Made by a program: the position numbers and the translations under genes. Shown one piece after another: positions 56,318 through 59,294 of a DNA stretch of 59,294 bases. The stretch's first letter is position 1. The number at the start of each line of letters is the position of its first letter. The notes below the pieces were generated by a model, which was not told the DNA's origin, did no database searches, and saw only the letters and a list, made by a program, of their open reading frames with translations. The DNA comes from [Phormidium] sp. LEGE 05292 (GTDB lineage: Bacteria > Cyanobacteriota > Cyanobacteriia > Cyanobacteriales > Aerosakkonemataceae), in contig NZ_JADEWG010000031.1 in the NCBI RefSeq assembly GCF_015207735.1, positions 1 to 59,294 of the forward strand, given 5' to 3'.

Positions 56318-56375
56318 TTGGATCGACACCAAGCTGACGTGCTATTCCTCGTAAACTAACAGTTGAATCTTGCCA
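56312..56375 (-). pseudogene. Helix-turn-helix fragment of a transposition gene
   Basis: The minus strand reads QDSTVSLRGIARQLGVDPTT, a helix-turn-helix segment, preceded by an in-frame stop. It resembles the C-terminal repeats of TnsD/TniQ proteins or the InsA part of IS1-family transposases; the fragment is too short to decide. The preceding frame (DEVIRWLNVSVARDLMARFN, 56377-56427 region) may be its frameshifted upstream part. Confidence 0.4.
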
Positions 56376-56493
56376 TTAAGTCCCTAGCAACTGATACGTT
56401 TAGCCATCTGATTACCTCATCCAGATGGTTAATACAAGCCAGTCTCCAGAACTTATCGCTCTGGAAAACCTGGCAAGTAAAATTTCCGTGCTC

Positions 56494-56572
56494 ATTGTAC
56501 AACTTTATTGTTCAGTGTACAAGTTTCAGGCACGGTGTACGACTTTATTGGCAAGTGTACAACTTTATTGTC
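56494..56572 (-). repeat. Right-end TnsB-type site array of the Tn7-like element
   Basis: Four 17-bp sites at 56494, 56514, 56534 and 56554 follow a strict 20-bp pitch. Read inward from glmS they are CAATAAAGTTGTACACT, CAATAAAGTCGTACACC, CCTGAAACTTGTACACT and CAATAAAGTTGTACAAT. The third is degenerate in its first half. Tn7 right ends also carry four abutting TnsB sites. Confidence 0.88.
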
Positions 56573-56582
56573 TTTATACACC

Positions 56583-58484
56583 TTATTCAACTGTTACCGA
56601 CTTCGCCAAATTTCGAGGTTGATCGACATCTAAACCTCGTCTTGAAGCGATATGATAAGCCAACAATTGCAAAGGAATTACTGTCACAATGGGAGACAAT
56701 AATTCATCAACTAAAGGAACTGGTAAAACTTGATCGAAAACATCAGATTCTTCACCTTCATTAGCAGCGGTTACGCCAATTAAACGGGAATCGCGGGCTT
56801 TGGCTTCTTGGGCATTGGAAATTACTTTTTCGTAAACTGGACTACCGGGCATTGCGATCGCCACTACCGGAACTTTAGCATCTAAAAGAGCGATCGGGCC
56901 ATGTTTCATTTCCCCAGCCGGATAACCCTCAGCATGAATATAACTAATTTCCTTCAGTTTCAGCGCCCCTTCCAAAGCAATTGGATAATTAATTCCCCTA
57001 CCCAAAAAGATAAAATCTTGCGTCTCCGCAAAATCATGGGCTAACTCTTCAATATATCTTTCTTGGCTTTCCAAAACCATTTCAATTTGTGCCGGAAGCA
57101 ATCGCAAAGCATCCAAAATCTTTACTATTGCTGTAGCAGATAAAGACTTTCTCCGATAAGCCAAATCCAAAGCCAAACAATAAAAAGCAATTAATTGTGC
57201 CAAAAAAGTTTTCGTCGCCGCCACCCCAATTTCAATCCCAGCATGGGTGTCAATAATATGAGAAACTAATTGACCAAGAGAACTTTCAGGACGATTAGTA
57301 ATTCCCAATAATCTAGCCTCAAACTCCGCAGACTTACCCAACCTGCGAGTTTGTTCCATTGACAACGCAGCCAAAGTATCAGCCGTTTCCCCTGATTGTG
57401 TCACCCCAATAGTTAAAGTATTTGCAGTTAACGGCGGTGGTGCATAACGAAACTCCGAAGCATACTGCACAGTCGTCGTAATTCCGGCCAACTGTTCCAA
57501 CAAATATTTTCCTACCAAACCAGCGTGCCAAGAAGTACCACAAGCCAAAATTTGAATATGTTCTAAATCTGCACAAAGTTCTTCTGGTAATTCCAATTTA
57601 ATCGGTGATTTCCCATTAGATGCCGTCCAATCACTATCAAGATAAGCTTCTAAACAAGCCCTGACCACCCCTGGCTGTTCATAGATTTCTTTCAACATGA
57701 AATGACGGAATCCCTGCTTTTCTACTAATATCGGATTCCAATTCAAAGTGCGGGGAGTTTTCTTCAATCTATCACCCGCAAAATTGTACACCTCCACACC
57801 CAAAGGAGTTAACCGCGCTAATTCCCCATTTTCCAAAGTTAAAACCGCACGAGTATAAGGCACAATTGCCGGAGTATCCGACGCACAGAAAAACTCACCC
57901 GAACCAAAACCGATCGCCAAAGGAGCCTGCTGTCTCGCTACAATTAACTCATCAGGAAAATCAGCAGAAATCACAGCAATCGCAAACGCCCCCTCCAGCT
58001 TACTCACAGCCTGTCGCACCGCTTCCAAAAACCGCGAACTAACAGAAACCGCAGAATTATTCGGCAACAAAGTTAAAAACTCCGCAATTAAATGCGGAAT
58101 CACTTCCGTATCCGTATCCGAACGAAACTTATGCCCCCGACTCTTTAACTCTTCCCGCAACTCCCGGTAATTTTCCACAATCCCATTTTGCACCACCGCC
58201 ACACGCATCGCCGTATCCGTATGAGGATGCGCGTTGTACTCCTCCGGCTTACCATGCGTAGCCCAGCGAGTATGCCCAATTCCTATTTGCGCCGGATTTT
58301 CATCACCTGCCAACTTATCACGCAGGTTTTGCAACTTCCCTTTAGCCCGAACGCAGTAAACCTCTCCCTCTCTCACAGTGGCAACGCCAGCAGAATCGTA
58401 ACCCCGGTATTCCAGCTTCTCTAATCCTGCTAATAAAATCTCACTAGCTGCCTGAGTGCCAATATAACCAACAATTCCACACAT
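56583..58484 (-). CDS. glmS: Glutamine-fructose-6-phosphate aminotransferase (633 aa)
   Basis: GlmS makes glucosamine-6-phosphate from fructose-6-phosphate and glutamine, the first step to UDP-GlcNAc. The start is ATG 58482-58484, giving MCGIVGYIG so that Cys becomes the N-terminal nucleophile after Met removal; the frame continues upstream to 58514 but that would bury the Cys. The glutaminase domain (1-240; YRGYDSAG, HTRWATHG) is followed by two SIS sugar-isomerase domains (GTSWHAGLVGK, SGETADTLA, EGYPAGEMKHGP) and the conserved end PRNLAKSVTVE. Length is normal. The stop codon is 2 bp from the terminus of the Tn7-like element. The 3' coding end is the classical TnsD recognition region. Confidence 0.97.
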   Translation of the reverse strand: MCGIVGYIGTQAASEILLAGLEKLEYRGYDSAGVATVREGEVYCVRAKGKLQNLRDKLAGDENPAQIGIGHTRWATHGKPEEYNAHPHTDTAMRVAVVQNGIVENYRELREELKSRGHKFRSDTDTEVIPHLIAEFLTLLPNNSAVSVSSRFLEAVRQAVSKLEGAFAIAVISADFPDELIVARQQAPLAIGFGSGEFFCASDTPAIVPYTRAVLTLENGELARLTPLGVEVYNFAGDRLKKTPRTLNWNPILVEKQGFRHFMLKEIYEQPGVVRACLEAYLDSDWTASNGKSPIKLELPEELCADLEHIQILACGTSWHAGLVGKYLLEQLAGITTTVQYASEFRYAPPPLTANTLTIGVTQSGETADTLAALSMEQTRRLGKSAEFEARLLGITNRPESSLGQLVSHIIDTHAGIEIGVAATKTFLAQLIAFYCLALDLAYRRKSLSATAIVKILDALRLLPAQIEMVLESQERYIEELAHDFAETQDFIFLGRGINYPIALEGALKLKEISYIHAEGYPAGEMKHGPIALLDAKVPVVAIAMPGSPVYEKVISNAQEAKARDSRLIGVTAANEGEESDVFDQVLPVPLVDELLSPIVTVIPLQLLAYHIASRRGLDVDQPRNLAKSVTVE

Positions 58485-58612
58485 TTCACGACCACTCCTG
58501 CTCTTGCCAAACAACTATACTTACTTGCTAAAAGCTACTGAGCTATCAGGATAACGTCAAGTTTTCAGCAAGTCATCAAAAAAAGGAACAGGGACTAGGA
58601 AAGTTTTGAGTT

Positions 58613-58681
58613 GTAGGGGCGGGTGAGAGTAGATAAATCTGTGTTCACAACACAAGAGTTAACAACAAAACCCGCCCCTAC
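58613..58681. repeat. Inverted repeat (GTAGGGGCGGGT arms) upstream of glmS
   Basis: GTAGGGGCGGGT and ACCCGCCCCTAC pair perfectly around about 45 bp. It lies about 130 bp upstream of the glmS start in the psaC-glmS gap (58485-58849), with the heptanucleotide repeat and another inverted repeat. A dispersed repeat is more likely than a regulatory site. Confidence 0.6.
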
Positions 58682-58705
58682 CAGAGTTTTTCGTCAATAA
58701 AATTC

Positions 58706-58741
58706 CCCTTGTCCCCTTGTCCCCTTGTCCCCTTGTCCCCA
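58706..58741. repeat. Heptanucleotide CCCTTGT tandem repeat, intergenic copy
   Basis: Five CCCTTGT units followed by CCCCAGTCCC. The same unit is inside two kinase genes (2917-2962, 33332-33367). Confidence 0.85.
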
Positions 58742-58768
58742 GTCCCTAATCCCCAATCCCCAAATAAT

Positions 58769-58835
58769 TAGTCCTGAGTGCGAGTCAGAAGTTCAACATA
58801 GAAGAAGAATCTTCACAACTCAACACTCAGGACTA
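58769..58835 (-). terminator. Inverted repeat just downstream of psaC
   Basis: TAGTCCTGAGTG and CACTCAGGACTA are perfectly complementary 12-bp arms with a 43-bp loop, 15 bp after the psaC stop on its strand. It could end or stabilise the psaC transcript; there is no T-run, so a repeat element is also possible. Confidence 0.4.
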
Positions 58836-58849
58836 TAAGATGCAAGAGC

Positions 58850-59203
<354 letters not shown>

Positions 59204-59259
59204 TCAAAACTCAGCAAAACTTTAAAGAACTTGACAATTGATCGAAAGAATCAGAGTTT

Positions 59260-59294
59260 CAGGGCAGAGGGGCAGAGGGGCAGAGGAGCAGAGG
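59260..59294. repeat. GCAGAGGG tandem repeat at the window edge
   Basis: Four units of GCAGAGG(G/A) with period 9 run into the end of the window, so the array may continue. Upstream of psaC. Confidence 0.7.

Larger units (their letters stand above)
55239..56580. mobile_element. Compact Tn7-like element at the 3' end of glmS
   Basis: A perfect 21-bp inverted repeat beginning GACAATAAAGTTGTACACTT lies at 55247-55267 and 56552-56572. Each is preceded, reading inward from the end, by 8 bp starting with TG (TGAAAGCA left, TGTATAAA right), as in Tn7, whose ends read TGTGGGCG then GACAATAAAG. The right end has four sites at 20-bp pitch and lies next to the glmS stop codon, the Tn7 home site, in the Tn7 orientation (right end toward glmS). 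The left end has two wider-spaced sites. No tnsABC-like gene is inside. No 5-bp target duplication was found (CCTTA right, TCAGG left), so the left boundary may be rearranged. Confidence 0.8.

Noticed and set aside
56494-56572. Could the 20-bp-pitch repeats be a CRISPR array?
   Set aside because: The units abut with only about 3 bp between them, so there is no spacer, and an inverted copy lies at the other end of the element.
56363-56764. 133-codon plus-strand open frame across the right end and glmS
   Set aside because: It crosses the transposon-end repeats and runs antisense into glmS; no protein-like motif.

Overview
The window comes from a cyanobacterium. It carries psaC (photosystem I iron-sulfur subunit), many HIP1-type GCGATCGC octamers, very large multi-PAS hybrid kinases, and the short palindromes, heptanucleotide tandem repeats and miniature elements common in filamentous species. 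Genus is not claimed. No rRNA, tRNA or CRISPR array was seen.

Layout. (1) 1-13.7 kb, minus strand: a two-component signalling block with a CheY-like regulator, two hybrid kinases, a 1523-residue multi-PAS kinase, a 616-residue REC-wHTH-Hpt-REC-REC regulator and a small zinc-ribbon protein. (2) 14.3-25.3 kb, minus strand: an exopolysaccharide operon of Wzx/Wzy type (Alg14/Alg13-like glycosyltransferase pair, Wzc-like co-polymerase, Wzy-like polymerase, two GT4-type transferases, Wzx-like flippase, GH10 xylanase-like hydrolase, acyltransferase). (3) 25.8-42.6 kb: a MAPEG gene carrying an in-frame miniature transposon, then a second signalling block. Its plus-strand kinase pair is paralogous to the pair at 19-5562; it also holds a REC-PAS-PAS-HK-REC kinase and a 2003-residue Ser/Thr kinase-ATPase-GAF-histidine kinase-REC protein. 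(4) 43.5-48.8 kb: two GH13 enzymes and a sulfatase. (5) 49.4-53.5 kb: a CHAT-peptidase/ATPase gene followed by a membrane ATPase/WD40 gene, a candidate inducible effector pair. (6) 53.7-59.1 kb: a GT39-like membrane transferase, a compact element with Tn7-like ends abutting the 3' end of glmS, then glmS and psaC.

The likely theme is environmental sensing wrapped around cell-surface polysaccharide production; the control link is inference from neighbourhood. The observation most worth following is the Tn7-like element at 55239-56580. It has 21-bp perfect terminal inverted repeats, four right-end sites at exact 20-bp pitch, and a right end 2 bp from the glmS stop codon, yet it encodes no recognisable transposase and contains a Uma2 nuclease plus fragments of other mobile genes. 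Next come in-frame insertions of mobile repeats into functional genes and the CHAT/WD40 pair.
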